A stretch of 64,000 bases of DNA. It comes from Maridesulfovibrio ferrireducens. Lineage in GTDB: Bacteria > Desulfobacterota > Desulfovibrionia > Desulfovibrionales > Desulfovibrionaceae. Shown here piece by piece: positions 8,734-18,117 of the stretch. The position numbers and the translations under genes were made by a program. The stretch lies in NCBI RefSeq assembly GCF_900101105.1, contig NZ_FNGA01000006.1, positions 61,702-125,701 on the forward strand, written 5' to 3'. The notes beneath the pieces are model-generated. The model was not told the origin of the DNA, ran no database searches, and saw only the letters and a program-made list of their open reading frames with translations. Position 1 is the stretch's first letter; each line of letters begins with the position of its first letter.

Positions 8734-9924
8734 TTATGAATCGCCACCTGCAGGTTTTTTTCTGCGCCTGCGCCTTGAAGGACGGCGATTTCTAGAAACA
8801 GGTTTTTTCTCTTGAGTTTCTGCTTCAGACTTATTGACTGGCTCTGAAGCAACACGATCACGCTCTGCAACAGGTTCAGGAGCATCACTGCTTACAAAAG
8901 GACGCTTCTTTTTTTCAGGACGCGGACGTTCCGGTCTAGCTGGACGAGGACGCTCCGGCCTTGCGGCACGAGGTCGTTCGGGACGATCTGCACGCCCGGG
9001 AGCTGCCGGCTTACTTGATCTATCTCGATCATTATAATTAATTCGAGCTTGCGGTTCATTACTATCAAAATCTAAATCATCTTTCGGAAGTTCCTTTTTT
9101 ACAAGCTGATCCGGAGATGTAGCTTTTAAAACATCCGGCCACTCATCAAGACAAACTTCAATTTCTTCACCAACTTCCGGCAGGATGGTCAAAGTATTTC
9201 TGAAGAAATTCGTCCGTGTAACCTTAACATTTCCATGCGCAGTATTATAGCGTTTACCAATTTTTGGACAACGTTTGTGAAACTGCTCGTAATTTTCCTG
9301 CTCAAAAGAAAGACAGCATAAAAGACGACCGCATATACCTGATATTTTTGTCGGATTAAGAAAAAGATTCTGCTCTTTTGCCATGCGGATAGTAACAGGC
9401 ATAAATTTACGCATAAACCGACGGCAGCAACAAATCTGCCCACAATTACCTATTGCGCCAAGCATCTGAGTTTCATGCCGGACACCGATCTGTCTAAGTT
9501 CAATGCGTGTTCTGTATTCTTTAACCAGATCTTTAACCAACTCACGAAAATCAATTCTTCCGGGAGCGGTAAAATAAAAAATCATCTTGCTGCGATCAAA
9601 GAAAACCTCAACATCAACAAGCTTCATTTCGAGCTTTTGCCCCTCAATGCATCCCTTACAGAATCTGAGGGCATTGCGGGATAGATCTTTGTTTTCACCG
9701 TCGATAACCAGATCTTCTTCACCTGCGAGACGATATATTGTTTTGACTGAATCTTCAGTTATATCTTCTGGCAAATCCTGTTGTACAACAAAGACTTTGC
9801 CGAGCCCCATCCCCTGTTCAGTCTTTACGATTACTGAATGTCCTTCGCGGACAACAAAAGGCCCGGAAGAAAAATAGTATATCTGACCGAAATCGTTAAA
9901 TTTAACACCTAAAATTTGAGACAT
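8734..9924 (-). CDS. ricT: RicT/YaaT-like PSP1-domain protein with basic repeat tail
   Basis: 396 residues. Residues 1-270 are the PSP1 domain with the Cys arrangement of RicT (CKGC, CGQICCCRR, CGRLLCC), which in Bacillus forms an Fe-S-containing complex with RicA and RicF that affects RNase Y, sporulation and competence. The family also occurs in delta-proteobacteria, often beside metG as here. The last ~110 residues are low complexity, rich in Arg, Pro and Glu, with a repeated RPERPR unit and a Lys/Arg-rich end (RRRRRKK) that looks suited to RNA or DNA binding. AAGG precedes the ATG. ricA and ricF homologues are not seen nearby. Confidence 0.9.
   Translation of the reverse strand: MSQILGVKFNDFGQIYYFSSGPFVVREGHSVIVKTEQGMGLGKVFVVQQDLPEDITEDSVKTIYRLAGEEDLVIDGENKDLSRNALRFCKGCIEGQKLEMKLVDVEVFFDRSKMIFYFTAPGRIDFRELVKDLVKEYRTRIELRQIGVRHETQMLGAIGNCGQICCCRRFMRKFMPVTIRMAKEQNLFLNPTKISGICGRLLCCLSFEQENYEQFHKRCPKIGKRYNTAHGNVKVTRTNFFRNTLTILPEVGEEIEVCLDEWPDVLKATSPDQLVKKELPKDDLDFDSNEPQARINYNDRDRSSKPAAPGRADRPERPRAARPERPRPARPERPRPEKKKRPFVSSDAPEPVAERDRVASEPVNKSEAETQEKKPVSRNRRPSRRRRRKKPAGGDS
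8905..8998 (-). repeat. Tandem Arg-Pro-Glu repeat inside ricT
   Basis: Several imperfect copies of an ~8-codon unit encoding RPERPRPA-like peptides lie in the RicT tail. The repeated DNA also opens a spurious Arg/Gly-rich frame on the other strand. Confidence 0.7.
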
Positions 9925-10066
9925 TATTTAAGAACCTTATATAGTACGCCAACAAAGGGCGGATAAAACTTAATTTGAATAGGACACAATAGACCACTTC
10001 CTAAGGAACTTCAATTCAGTTCTACATCTATAACGTCTTTAAATAATACACTATAATAAATTAAGC

Positions 10067-10098
10067 AAAAAAAATCCGCAACAAATGCTGCGGATTTC
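10067..10098 (-). terminator. Terminator of the CheY-like gene
   Basis: On the minus strand AAATCCGCA and TGCGGATTT form a stem with a short loop, followed by a run of eight T, about 90 bp after the stop of the receiver gene. Confidence 0.85.
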
Positions 10099-10184
10099 AA
10101 ATCTTTTCAGGTAAATAATAAAGCTTAAAAAAATTTATCTCTCAGCAATATACTCGTAAATCTAATTGCCAAGACCAACTTTAA

Positions 10185-10583
10185 TTACACTGAAAAACCT
10201 AAATTTTTCATTTCTTTTAGCAACTTATCTTCCTCAATAGGCTTAACCAGATAAGAAGTAGCTCCACCGAGGAAGAAAGCATCGTGGGTTTCCTTGCGAT
10301 CATCAAGCATCGTTGTCACGATAACCTTAACTTCGTCATCCCCATTAATTTTAAAATCTTTCTCAATTGATCTTATTTCCCGAAGAGCCTGCTGCCCGTC
10401 CATTTCCGGCATGACGAGATCAAGACAAACTAAATCGTACCTTTTCTCATCCTCAAGGGCCTTTTTGAAAGCAAATACAGCCTCTTCGCCATTAACCGCT
10501 ATGTCACATTGAGCGTAAGGCTTCATGATCTCATGCAACATATTGCGGCAGTAAAAATCATCGTCAACAATAAGCATTCGCAT
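10185..10583 (-). CDS. Single-domain (CheY-like) response regulator
   Basis: 132 residues, one receiver domain and no output domain. The acidic pocket (VDDD at 6-9), the phospho-acceptor Asp55 in CLDLVMPEMDG, the conserved Thr in VTTMLDD and Lys in LVKPI are all present, so it should be phosphorylated. The partner kinase is not adjacent. It stands alone between comEC and ricT with its own terminator. It could act in chemotaxis-like or phosphorelay signalling; the sequence does not say which. Confidence 0.9.
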   Translation of the reverse strand: MRMLIVDDDFYCRNMLHEIMKPYAQCDIAVNGEEAVFAFKKALEDEKRYDLVCLDLVMPEMDGQQALREIRSIEKDFKINGDDEVKVIVTTMLDDRKETHDAFFLGGATSYLVKPIEEDKLLKEMKNLGFSV

Positions 10584-10707
10584 GCAGACGCACCTCCATT
10601 AAGGCAAGCTGAACATTAAAACAGAGTACCATACACCAAAACCCTGTCACTTTTAAGCATCAAAATCAAGTTATGTTCTTAATCAAAAACATAGAAATTC
10701 ATAAATT

Positions 10708-13170
10708 TCAAGGTCGAATAATAATTTCCCTTAACTTATTCCATTTTGCTGAAATCATACCCTTTTCAGAAGTCTTGTAAATTTTGATCTTTCTAGTCCG
10801 CAATTCGCACTCAACTTTTTCTACAACAAAATTATATCGATTCAAAAAGCCACACGCTGCAACAGCAATTTTGGGACTTACTCTGCCATACAATTCAGGG
10901 GAATAAGCCCCTGCGCTGCCGTGATGCGGTAAAACTAATACATCGGCTGAAAGATCATCATTATTGCGAAGCAGTGTCTTGATTCCTGATTTCTCTACAT
11001 CACCCGAGATGCAAATAAGCCCCTTGCCATTCCAAACCAGTCGTAAAAAAAGTGAACGATTATTTTTCGTTCCTTTAAAATCCGAAGCAGGATGAAGAAC
11101 CTGCAAAATTAACCCCGGTTCCAATTCAATGATGTCACCGCGCTTAACTTTTTCAGGTACCAGTTCATTTTCAGAAAAAGCTTTTTTAAACCTTTCACCA
11201 ATGACTCCCCCGGGCATATTTCCATCGGAATAATAATGACCGACATCAAATTTTTCCAGCAGGTAAGCAAGGCCGCCGCAATGATCCCTGTCAGCATGGG
11301 TAAGAATAATATTATCAACTTTCGGCAAATGACCGCTCGCCAGCCAAGGGCCGACAATTGCTCTACCGATATCAAAAGAATCTCCAAATGATCCACCGCC
11401 GTCAACAACGGTCCTTGTTCCTCTTGGCCCGGTAATTACAAGACCTTGCGACTGTCCGGTATCAAGCAAATCGACCTTTACAAATTCAGAACCTATTCCC
11501 GGTAATTCACCTGAATTATACATTACGCCTATACGCGAACCAACCAGCAGAACTATCATGCAAACTGCCGTCAATTTTACTTTTCTGCTTTTGTGGAGCG
11601 AAAGGCAAAGTAACAGCAGAACATAATATATTATAAAGTCTTGCCATAAGGGCCGATAGAAAGCGTATTCGGGAAGCCATCCGGCAGAAACAGCTGTCCG
11701 CACAAGAGAAAACATTTCGTCAAAACACGCCGCACCTAATGAAAAAAGCTTCTGAGAAACGGCCGTATTCACAAACGACATAACAAGGGAGCCCACTCCG
11801 CAAACTGGCATAAGGAAAAAGCCTAAAAGCGGAATCCACAAAACATTAAAAACTAAATTCGGAATCAGCACTCCGAAATTCCAGATTGTAATCGGAAGAA
11901 TAGTAATATTCGCGCAAAGGCTAACCGCCAGAACGGCCAGAATAAAATGGGTAACTTTACCAAGAATAGTTATTCCGGCAGGAAGTATAGATTGAAAATA
12001 TGGATAAAAAACAGCGATCCCACCAACAGCCAGCACTGAAAGCTGAAATCCAAGATCAAAGGCACTGAGCGGAGAAAAGGTCAGTATCAACACTACCGCC
12101 AGAAAAAGGCCATCAAGCAGCACCCTGCCCCGATTCATGAGCAACAGTAAGCCCCAGAATCCGAACATGCACACCGCTCGCAAAAGAGACGGGGAAAATT
12201 GCCCCAGCCATAAATAAAAGAGCACAAGCGGCGTTGCCAGAATAACCGCCAGTTTTATTCGCGGAATTTTCAAATAAATTTGAGGAAAGAATAAACCTAT
12301 CAACCATGCGAAAGCAAAACCGATTGATGCGACAAACCCGACATGCAAACCGGACAGAGCCAGCAAATGTGAAACTCCCGCCCTGCGGATAAGTTCAACT
12401 GTGTCTCTAGATAAAAAGAATCTGTCTCCGGTTAGAAGCGCAGGAAAAATTGCGCCACCTTGAGTTGACGGAGTATTGCGAACAATCCGATTGCGCAAAT
12501 CTGCACGCAGCCGCTCCCAAAAACCGGGATCAACAGGTTTCAGCTCGCCATTTTTGAGCGGGCCGCGAGTATAGAAACGATAAAAAATGTTTTTAGTTCT
12601 GTTGTAGAAGTCATAATCCCAGACTCCAGCATTTTTGAAACCATGAATAGGTTTCACTTTTATCAACAGATTTACTTGCTGTCCCGTGACGGGGAAAACA
12701 TCCGGCTTCTCCCATGTCCAGAGCAAATATCCGGCAAGCTTCGTTGTCTCGTTAACCGTTTCAGAATTATTTTCGCCGGAAATTTTATGCGAGGTTGTAC
12801 AGAGAACATTTTTGAGAATAATTTTCAGCCGATTGCCGGGAACTCCCTTTATGGCTGCTATTTCCGCATTAACGTGAACTTTTTCTTTACTTGCCATCCA
12901 ATCCGGCATTCCGCCCGGTGGAACCGGTAGCACTGCCGAAGCATAAAAACTGCCCAGCGCAAACATCAGCACCAAAAGGACAATCGTTCCCTTTTGAAGC
13001 CTGAACGAAAAGAGAATCACGACATAAACAAAAAAAGCAACAAAACACGGCAACAGCCACTTGATAGATAAAATTCCAAAAACAAAAGCAGGCACCAGCT
13101 TCTGCCAAAAAAGCAGGCCCGGAATTCCGGGCCTGCTTACTAAACAAGATTTACTATCACTTCTATTCAT
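10708..13170 (-). CDS. comEC: ComEC/Rec2-family DNA uptake channel
   Basis: 820-residue inner-membrane protein. An N-terminal soluble stretch (DUF4131-like) and two membrane helices are followed by the Competence domain with a cluster of hydrophobic segments (about residues 240-530). The C-terminus is a metallo-beta-lactamase-like domain with THADRDHCGG and LPHHGS metal motifs. ComEC transports single-stranded DNA into the cytosol during natural transformation, and the lactamase-like domain is thought to degrade the non-transported strand. It begins 19 bp after the murA stop, so it is likely in the murA transcript. No other competence genes are visible in the window. Confidence 0.93.
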   Translation of the reverse strand: MNRSDSKSCLVSRPGIPGLLFWQKLVPAFVFGILSIKWLLPCFVAFFVYVVILFSFRLQKGTIVLLVLMFALGSFYASAVLPVPPGGMPDWMASKEKVHVNAEIAAIKGVPGNRLKIILKNVLCTTSHKISGENNSETVNETTKLAGYLLWTWEKPDVFPVTGQQVNLLIKVKPIHGFKNAGVWDYDFYNRTKNIFYRFYTRGPLKNGELKPVDPGFWERLRADLRNRIVRNTPSTQGGAIFPALLTGDRFFLSRDTVELIRRAGVSHLLALSGLHVGFVASIGFAFAWLIGLFFPQIYLKIPRIKLAVILATPLVLFYLWLGQFSPSLLRAVCMFGFWGLLLLMNRGRVLLDGLFLAVVLILTFSPLSAFDLGFQLSVLAVGGIAVFYPYFQSILPAGITILGKVTHFILAVLAVSLCANITILPITIWNFGVLIPNLVFNVLWIPLLGFFLMPVCGVGSLVMSFVNTAVSQKLFSLGAACFDEMFSLVRTAVSAGWLPEYAFYRPLWQDFIIYYVLLLLCLSLHKSRKVKLTAVCMIVLLVGSRIGVMYNSGELPGIGSEFVKVDLLDTGQSQGLVITGPRGTRTVVDGGGSFGDSFDIGRAIVGPWLASGHLPKVDNIILTHADRDHCGGLAYLLEKFDVGHYYSDGNMPGGVIGERFKKAFSENELVPEKVKRGDIIELEPGLILQVLHPASDFKGTKNNRSLFLRLVWNGKGLICISGDVEKSGIKTLLRNNDDLSADVLVLPHHGSAGAYSPELYGRVSPKIAVAACGFLNRYNFVVEKVECELRTRKIKIYKTSEKGMISAKWNKLREIIIRP

Positions 13171-13189
13171 AATCAGTGATTCTTAAGAA

Positions 13190-14440
13190 CTACTCTTTTT
13201 CGCGCCAGACTTTCGCCCCGACTCCGCAAAGTTTTTCCTCGAGTCTTTCGTATCCTCTGTCCAAATGGTAAATACGCTGAACATCAGTTCTGCCGGAAGC
13301 CGCAAGCGCCGCAACAACAAGCGAGGCACTGGCGCGCAAATCAGAAGCCATCACAGGTGCTCCGGTCAGGCCGGAAACGCCTCGAACCATTGCAGTGCGG
13401 CCTTTAAGTTTAATATTAGCACCCATTCTGAGCAATTCCTGAACGTGCATAAATCTATTTTCAAAGATTTTTTCTTCGATTGTTCCCGCTCCCTTGGCAA
13501 GACACATAAGAGTCATAAGCTGGGCCTGCATATCTGTAGGGAAACCGGGAAAAGGCTGCGTGGTGATATCAACGCCAACCAACTCTCCATTCCTGCGAAC
13601 AAGCACGCCATCTTTTTTCTCTTCAACCCACACGCCCATTTCGCGCAGTTTATAAACAACAGCATCAAGTTCCTCATACGGGCAATCCTGAATAAGCAGT
13701 TCCCCGTCAGTCATTGCGGCGGCAACCATATAAGTTCCGGCCTCGATGCGGTCAGGCATGACTTTGTAATCACAGCCTTTGAGCGAAGAAACACCTTCAA
13801 CCTGAATAACACTGGTTCCATGTCCGGTGATTTTTGCTCCGCAGGCAATAAGGAAATTTGCAAGATCTTCAACTTCCGGTTCACGTGCTGCATTTTCAAT
13901 TATTGAATCACCATCTGCAAGCGCCGCCGCCATGAGCACATTTTCCGTGCCGCCAACGGTTGGAAAGTCAAAATTAATATGAGCGCCTTTAAGTTTATTA
14001 CAACGCCCATGAATATAGCCCGATTCCAAATCAAACTCCGCACCCATCTTTTCAAATGCGGATAGATGTAAATCAACCGGACGTGCCCCGATAGCGCACC
14101 CACCGGGTAAGGCCACCTTCGCTTCACACTTCAAAGCTAAGAGCGGCCCAAGGCATAATACAGAGGCTCTCATGGTCTTAACTAGGTCATAGGGGGCCTC
14201 AACTTTCAAGTCTTTAACAATGCTGGTGACGTTATTTCCATCAAAGGAAGTCTCACAGCCCAGAATATCCAGAAGTTTAAGGGTAGTATGAATATCTCTA
14301 AGGCGCGGGACATTGGTCAGATTAACTTGTCCTTCGGGCAGAAGGCACGCGAGCAAAATAGGCAAAGCAGCATTTTTAGCTCCACTTACACGGATAGGCC
14401 CCTTTAAAGCGACTCCACCTTCAATTACTAATTTATCCAT
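13190..14440 (-). CDS. murA: UDP-N-acetylglucosamine 1-carboxyvinyltransferase
   Basis: Transfers enolpyruvate from PEP to UDP-GlcNAc, the first committed step of peptidoglycan synthesis and the target of fosfomycin. 416 residues, normal length. The KNAALP motif is at 22-27 and the catalytic loop [10 protein letters not shown] places the nucleophile at Cys115, the same number as in E. coli; because this is Cys and not Asp, the enzyme is predicted to be fosfomycin-sensitive in principle. It is the first gene of a murA-comEC pair and is divergent from tRNA-His. Confidence 0.97.
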   Translation of the reverse strand: MDKLVIEGGVALKGPIRVSGAKNAALPILLACLLPEGQVNLTNVPRLRDIHTTLKLLDILGCETSFDGNNVTSIVKDLKVEAPYDLVKTMRASVLCLGPLLALKCEAKVALPGGCAIGARPVDLHLSAFEKMGAEFDLESGYIHGRCNKLKGAHINFDFPTVGGTENVLMAAALADGDSIIENAAREPEVEDLANFLIACGAKITGHGTSVIQVEGVSSLKGCDYKVMPDRIEAGTYMVAAAMTDGELLIQDCPYEELDAVVYKLREMGVWVEEKKDGVLVRRNGELVGVDITTQPFPGFPTDMQAQLMTLMCLAKGAGTIEEKIFENRFMHVQELLRMGANIKLKGRTAMVRGVSGLTGAPVMASDLRASASLVVAALAASGRTDVQRIYHLDRGYERLEEKLCGVGAKVWREKE

Positions 14441-14519
14441 AATATATTTCCTTATTTTTGATTTTTACCGTCTGATGAAGATTCTTATGCATTATTTTTC
14501 ATTTTTTTTCAAAAACTTC

Positions 14520-14546
14520 TTGACCATTTTCCCGGGTTTAGATAGT
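14520..14546 (+). promoter_or_regulatory. Weak candidate promoter of tRNA-His
   Basis: TTGACC (14520-14525) and GATAGT (14541-14546) with 15-bp spacing lie 17 bp before the tRNA. The spacing is shorter than ideal. The same TTGACC box precedes the tRNA-Arg gene. Confidence 0.35.
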
Positions 14547-14562
14547 CACTGTTTCTCGACAC

Positions 14563-14639
14563 GGTGGGTGTAGCTCAGTTGGTAGAGCACTTGGTTGTGG
14601 CCCAAGTGGCCGGGGGTTCAAATCCCCTCACTCACCCCA
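14563..14639 (+). tRNA. tRNA-His (GTG)
   Basis: The acceptor arms GTGGGTG and CACTCAC pair. There is a standard D-arm (TAGCTCAGTTGGTAGAGC), the anticodon loop is TTGTGGC with GTG, and the T-loop is TTCAAAT. An encoded G at position -1 (14563) opposite discriminator C73 (14636) is the identity element of tRNA-His. CCA is encoded. Confidence 0.97.
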
Positions 14640-14650
14640 GCGAATGATCA

Positions 14651-14680
14651 AGGGATCAGAATTAATTCTGATCCCTTTTT
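14651..14680 (+). terminator. Terminator of tRNA-His
   Basis: A near-perfect palindrome, AAGGGATCAGAATT with AATTCTGATCCCTT, leads into a run of six T directly after the tRNA. Confidence 0.9.
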
Positions 14681-14865
14681 TAATGCGCTTTTTTCAGTCT
14701 CGACATTTTCATGAAAATCTCTCGCAAAACCCTTGCCAGTCCCCGCTTTCTTTAATTCTAAGCAATATTAAATACTTATACTTTAATCCTTTATATCGAA
14801 TCCAACAGTTGCTTTTGCGAATCGATACGACTCTCCAATTTTATCATTTCGGCTGAATAAATATA
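14681..14865. other. Intergenic stretch with no gene seen
   Basis: Together with the flanking terminators this makes a ~317-bp gap between tRNA-His and the next gene. It is AT-rich. The short open frames have no ribosome-binding site and no family resemblance. I see no convincing promoter for a small RNA and no direct repeat of the tRNA 3' end that would mark an integration site. Confidence 0.5.
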
Positions 14866-14911
14866 AAAAGCCCTCCATTAACGCTGATTGTGTTAACGGA
14901 GGGCTTTTTTA
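14866..14911. terminator. Bidirectional terminator downstream of the HEPN-like gene
   Basis: AAAAAGCCCTCCATTAAC pairs with GTTAACGGAGGGCTTTTTT. On the minus strand it lies 46 bp after the stop of the 176-residue gene. Confidence 0.88.
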
Positions 14912-14956
14912 AATTTATTCGCTAAAATTTAAGAAATGTCTTACGAACTCGACAAT

Positions 14957-15487
14957 TTACAAATAAGCCCAATGAATAGGCTTAATATTTTTAATCACAG
15001 TCTTTATGGCATCAATACAATTAAATAAATCTACAAAATTAAAGCCCGCGAGCACATCATTTTCAAATGAATATCTAACATCAACAAATAACGTGTCATA
15101 CTTTTTAACCAATTCTATCAAATCATCAAAAGAATATTTTGACGCTCCCTCAGCATATATTTCATTAATATTGTCTATAACTTCCTTTGGAATCGCACCT
15201 AGAAGCAAACTTAACGTGTGTACCTTAACACGAGGAACTCCTGTGACTTTCCCACCTTTAACACCATTGCCAAAGTCTTCATATTCTTTAATTACTGATA
15301 TTGTATTCAATGATTTGATATAAAGTTCAAGCGAAAGCACTGCGTTGGTTATCATCGGTACAACAACACCTGAAAATGCAGGTTGACCATGAAGAACCAT
15401 AGCCCCTTTGTAAAATTGATCAGCTACATCCAAAACACATGGATCTGGAATTTCATATTGCTCATACTTGTATTTACCAAACTTCAT
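14957..15487 (-). CDS. Unknown protein, possibly HEPN-like
   Basis: 176 residues with a strong ribosome-binding site (AGAAGGA). It is predicted mostly helical, with no membrane segment. Residues 45-60 (TNAVLSLELYIKSL), a central HTLSLLL segment and a C-terminal FVDVRYSFEN follow the general pattern of HEPN helical-bundle proteins, which are often toxins, RNases or partners of nucleotidyltransferases. The canonical R-x4-6-H motif is not present as such. It is noticeably more AT-rich than murA or selB beside it, lies next to a tRNA gene and has no partner gene, so it may have been acquired. Family assignment is tentative. Confidence 0.6.
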   Translation of the reverse strand: MKFGKYKYEQYEIPDPCVLDVADQFYKGAMVLHGQPAFSGVVVPMITNAVLSLELYIKSLNTISVIKEYEDFGNGVKGGKVTGVPRVKVHTLSLLLGAIPKEVIDNINEIYAEGASKYSFDDLIELVKKYDTLFVDVRYSFENDVLAGFNFVDLFNCIDAIKTVIKNIKPIHWAYL

Positions 15488-15615
15488 TATTTTCCTTCTG
15501 CATATCCAGTTTCACAAAATCACCATGAAAGAATATTTTGAATTAATATGCATCTCAAATTTAAAAATATCAAATTCACCAATTTCATTTACCTATAAAT
15601 TTAAATAAAAAATCC

Positions 15616-16044
15616 TTACACATCATCAGAATGTTTCCGCACATTATAAACAGCGCGCCCTTCCGCAACAATCAGATCAGGGTCAGATGCAGAATAAACG
15701 GTAATCTGGCTATTCCCCACCCTGTTGCCCAGCAACCTTACACGGGCCTCGGCGATTAGGTCTTCCGGTCCAGCGGGACGCAGATAGTCCACGCGCATAT
15801 CAATTGTGGAAACACGATCCCGCACATCTCCCGATGCCCATACAGCTGTTCCGCCGCAGGTATCAATCAGCATGGAGATAACACCGCCATGCAATGCCGG
15901 ACGTCTCGGGTCGCCTATGAACTCAGGACGGTAAGGCAAACGCAGTTTTGCATAGCCATGCTCTAGGTGTTCAACCTTGAGACCTAAGAAAAGGTCAAAC
16001 GGGATACCTTCTTCAATCACTTTTTTGATGTCAAAACCTTCCAT
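15616..16044 (-). CDS. PaaI-type hotdog thioesterase
   Basis: A 142-residue single-hotdog protein: G-x-x-x-E/D substrate loop (LHGGVISMLIDTCGG) with Asp as the probable general acid/base, and the typical VSTIDMRVDYLRPA strand. Members hydrolyse acyl-CoA thioesters, usually as tetramers; the natural acyl group cannot be read from sequence. The start at 16044 has AGGAG at proper spacing. The frame extends to 16098, but that would run into the selB terminator. It lies downstream of selB but behind that terminator, so it is probably a separate unit. Confidence 0.88.
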   Translation of the reverse strand: MEGFDIKKVIEEGIPFDLFLGLKVEHLEHGYAKLRLPYRPEFIGDPRRPALHGGVISMLIDTCGGTAVWASGDVRDRVSTIDMRVDYLRPAGPEDLIAEARVRLLGNRVGNSQITVYSASDPDLIVAEGRAVYNVRKHSDDV

Positions 16045-16080
16045 ATTTACTCCTGATTTATGTATTTCAATCTGCATTAC

Positions 16081-16115
16081 AAAAAAAAACGGAACCAAGC
16101 ATTAACTTGATTCCG
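16081..16115 (-). terminator. Terminator of selB
   Basis: On the minus strand CGGAATCAAG and CTTGGTTCCG form a stem with a six-base loop, followed by nine T, 30 bp after the selB stop. Confidence 0.9.
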
Positions 16116-16144
16116 CATATATTCATATCAATCACAGCATAGCT

Positions 16145-18058
16145 TTAAACTACACCGGTTTTTCTAAGTCTGCGCTTGTCGCCCACCCGCATGGTGAACT
16201 TTTCTTTATCCATGAACTCAAGAAGTGGTATTGCAAACTTTCTGGACAGATTCGTCAGCTCTTTAAAATCTGGCGGCCCTAATTCTAAATTGTCTGCGAA
16301 ATATCCCTCAAGAATTACTTTAAGCTTTTCAATCGCAGATGTGGCAAAATATAAACTATCGTTGATTCTTACAATTGCCCCTTCATCCTGCAACAGCTTA
16401 AACACCGGTGCGGCCTCTTTGAAGACCAGATCAAGCGGCTCCAGAATATCTTTAACATTCGGCGGAGTCAGTCCGCCCTTATCGTATGCATCAAATAATA
16501 TGTTGCGCAACTTCTGCTGATCGGAAGCCATTGAAACTTTGTGACCGGGAAGATGTATAATATCCTGCGCCACTACGATTTCATTCTTTTTAGTAAGCCT
16601 TTCAACTATCGAATGAAAAAGCTTGGCAGGAAGCCCCTTGCCCCATGCTGAACCTATTTCACTTTTGGATACACCGGGCTTCATAGGATCTTTTTTATGG
16701 AAATCTTCTAAGTATTTTATGAATCCACTCACAAGACTTTCATAATGACCACCGAAAATATAACTGCGGCTTTCTTTATCGTACAGGAAGACCTTCTGCT
16801 GACCACCTAGGGACTGCAATAGCTTTTCGAGCGGCTTGGATGCCACGTCTGTCATGATGGACAGTTCCTGAAAATTCAGCCCTGCGTTACCCGCAAGTTC
16901 CAGTTGCATGAGAATCAGATCTTCTGGACTAGCATCAATCAGTGATTCTAAGCGCTTAACATCCTCTGAGAAGCGTTTAACCTTACTTCCCATAGGATTT
17001 ATTATGCTTCCCCCTGCAATGGTCCTCAGCGGCGAAAATGAGCGAATTACGATTCTGTCGCCATAGACTCCGGTCATGGGCTGATCGAAACGGATTTGGC
17101 AGACCGCGCGCTCACCTTTGACGAGCTTTTCTCTATCCAGAAAGTACACTTTCGCCATAGTTTCTTTTGAACCATGATGAAAATGAACTTCTTTACGATG
17201 CTTCAAAGAACGTGGCGAGGACGGAAGACAGGTTATCTCTACATCCCATACCTTAGACGGAAACAACGTGCCCGGTTTGCCCACAACTTCACCGCGCTCA
17301 ATGTCATCAACTTCAACACCGTGAAGGTTAACCGCTGTTCTGCGTCCGGCAGGAGCTGTTTCAACAGAGCCGCCATGAGATTGCAGACTGCGTACTTTCG
17401 TTTCAGTCATAGCAGGATAAATTACAACATCGTCGCCCACTGAAAACTGACCTGAAATGAGCGTGCCCGTTACTACAGTGCCATGCCCTTTCATTGTAAA
17501 GATTCTATCTATAGGCAGCCGAGCAAGATCGGTTCTTCGTTTAGTAGAAAAACTGTCCATAAAATCGGCAAGCGCGGTTTTAAGTTCATCAAGGCCCTGC
17601 CCGGTATGCGAAGAAACGCCGTAAATCGGGGCCTCGGCTAAAAAGCTCGGGGCCAGAAATTCACTTACATCCTCTTTAACGAGCGCAAGCCATTCTTCAT
17701 CAACCATATCAACTTTGGTGAGCACCACAAAGCCGCGCTCAATCCCAAGCAGCGTACATATTTCCAAATGTTCACGGGTCTGAGGCATCACGCCTTCGTC
17801 CGCTGCTATTACCAGCAGAACAAAATCAATCCCCGCCGCTCCGGCAACCATGTTTTTAACAAACTTTTCATGGCCGGGAACATCAATAATACTAAGCTGA
17901 CGGTCACCGCCCAGATCTAGGCTGGCAAAACCTAATTCAATGGTGATGCCGCGCTTTTTCTCTTCAGCAAGTCTGTCGCAATCAGTTCCGGTAAGAGCCT
18001 TAATCAAGCTGGTCTTACCGTGATCAATATGACCCGCTGTCCCCATAACTACAGGCAT
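16145..18058 (-). CDS. selB: Selenocysteine-specific elongation factor SelB
   Basis: Delivers Sec-tRNA-Sec to UGA codons marked by a SECIS hairpin. 637 residues. The N-terminal GTPase has GHIDHGKT (9-16), DVPGHE and TKVD. EF-Tu-like beta-barrel domains follow, then an extended C-terminal part (from about residue 380) consistent with the winged-helix repeats that bind SECIS RNA. It starts with ATG behind AAGGAG. It is the third gene of a selA / M18 peptidase / selB run on the minus strand. Its likely client in the window is the UGA-containing fdhF at 44.1 kb. The Sec tRNA gene (selC) and selD were not seen here. Confidence 0.96.
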   Translation of the reverse strand: MPVVMGTAGHIDHGKTSLIKALTGTDCDRLAEEKKRGITIELGFASLDLGGDRQLSIIDVPGHEKFVKNMVAGAAGIDFVLLVIAADEGVMPQTREHLEICTLLGIERGFVVLTKVDMVDEEWLALVKEDVSEFLAPSFLAEAPIYGVSSHTGQGLDELKTALADFMDSFSTKRRTDLARLPIDRIFTMKGHGTVVTGTLISGQFSVGDDVVIYPAMTETKVRSLQSHGGSVETAPAGRRTAVNLHGVEVDDIERGEVVGKPGTLFPSKVWDVEITCLPSSPRSLKHRKEVHFHHGSKETMAKVYFLDREKLVKGERAVCQIRFDQPMTGVYGDRIVIRSFSPLRTIAGGSIINPMGSKVKRFSEDVKRLESLIDASPEDLILMQLELAGNAGLNFQELSIMTDVASKPLEKLLQSLGGQQKVFLYDKESRSYIFGGHYESLVSGFIKYLEDFHKKDPMKPGVSKSEIGSAWGKGLPAKLFHSIVERLTKKNEIVVAQDIIHLPGHKVSMASDQQKLRNILFDAYDKGGLTPPNVKDILEPLDLVFKEAAPVFKLLQDEGAIVRINDSLYFATSAIEKLKVILEGYFADNLELGPPDFKELTNLSRKFAIPLLEFMDKEKFTMRVGDKRRLRKTGVV

Positions 18059-18117
18059 TTATGCTCCTTGAAGATTTTTTTGCCTTCAGCGACCAGAAGG
18101 AAAAAACTTTTAGTAAA

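Noticed and set aside
8834..9037. Arg/Gly-rich plus-strand frame with a repeated GRGRSGLA-like unit.
   Set aside because: It is the antisense of the repetitive ricT tail; no start signal.
14722..14729. A further TCGCAAAA copy near tRNA-His.
   Set aside because: No sigma-54 site or suitable gene start is near it; kept only as a warning about chance occurrence.
14644..14856. Open frame of 70 codons after tRNA-His.
   Set aside because: It begins inside the tRNA terminator, has no ribosome-binding site and has low-complexity composition.
14640..15615. Genomic island integrated at tRNA-His.
   Set aside because: No integrase, no second copy of the tRNA 3' end and only one atypical gene were seen.
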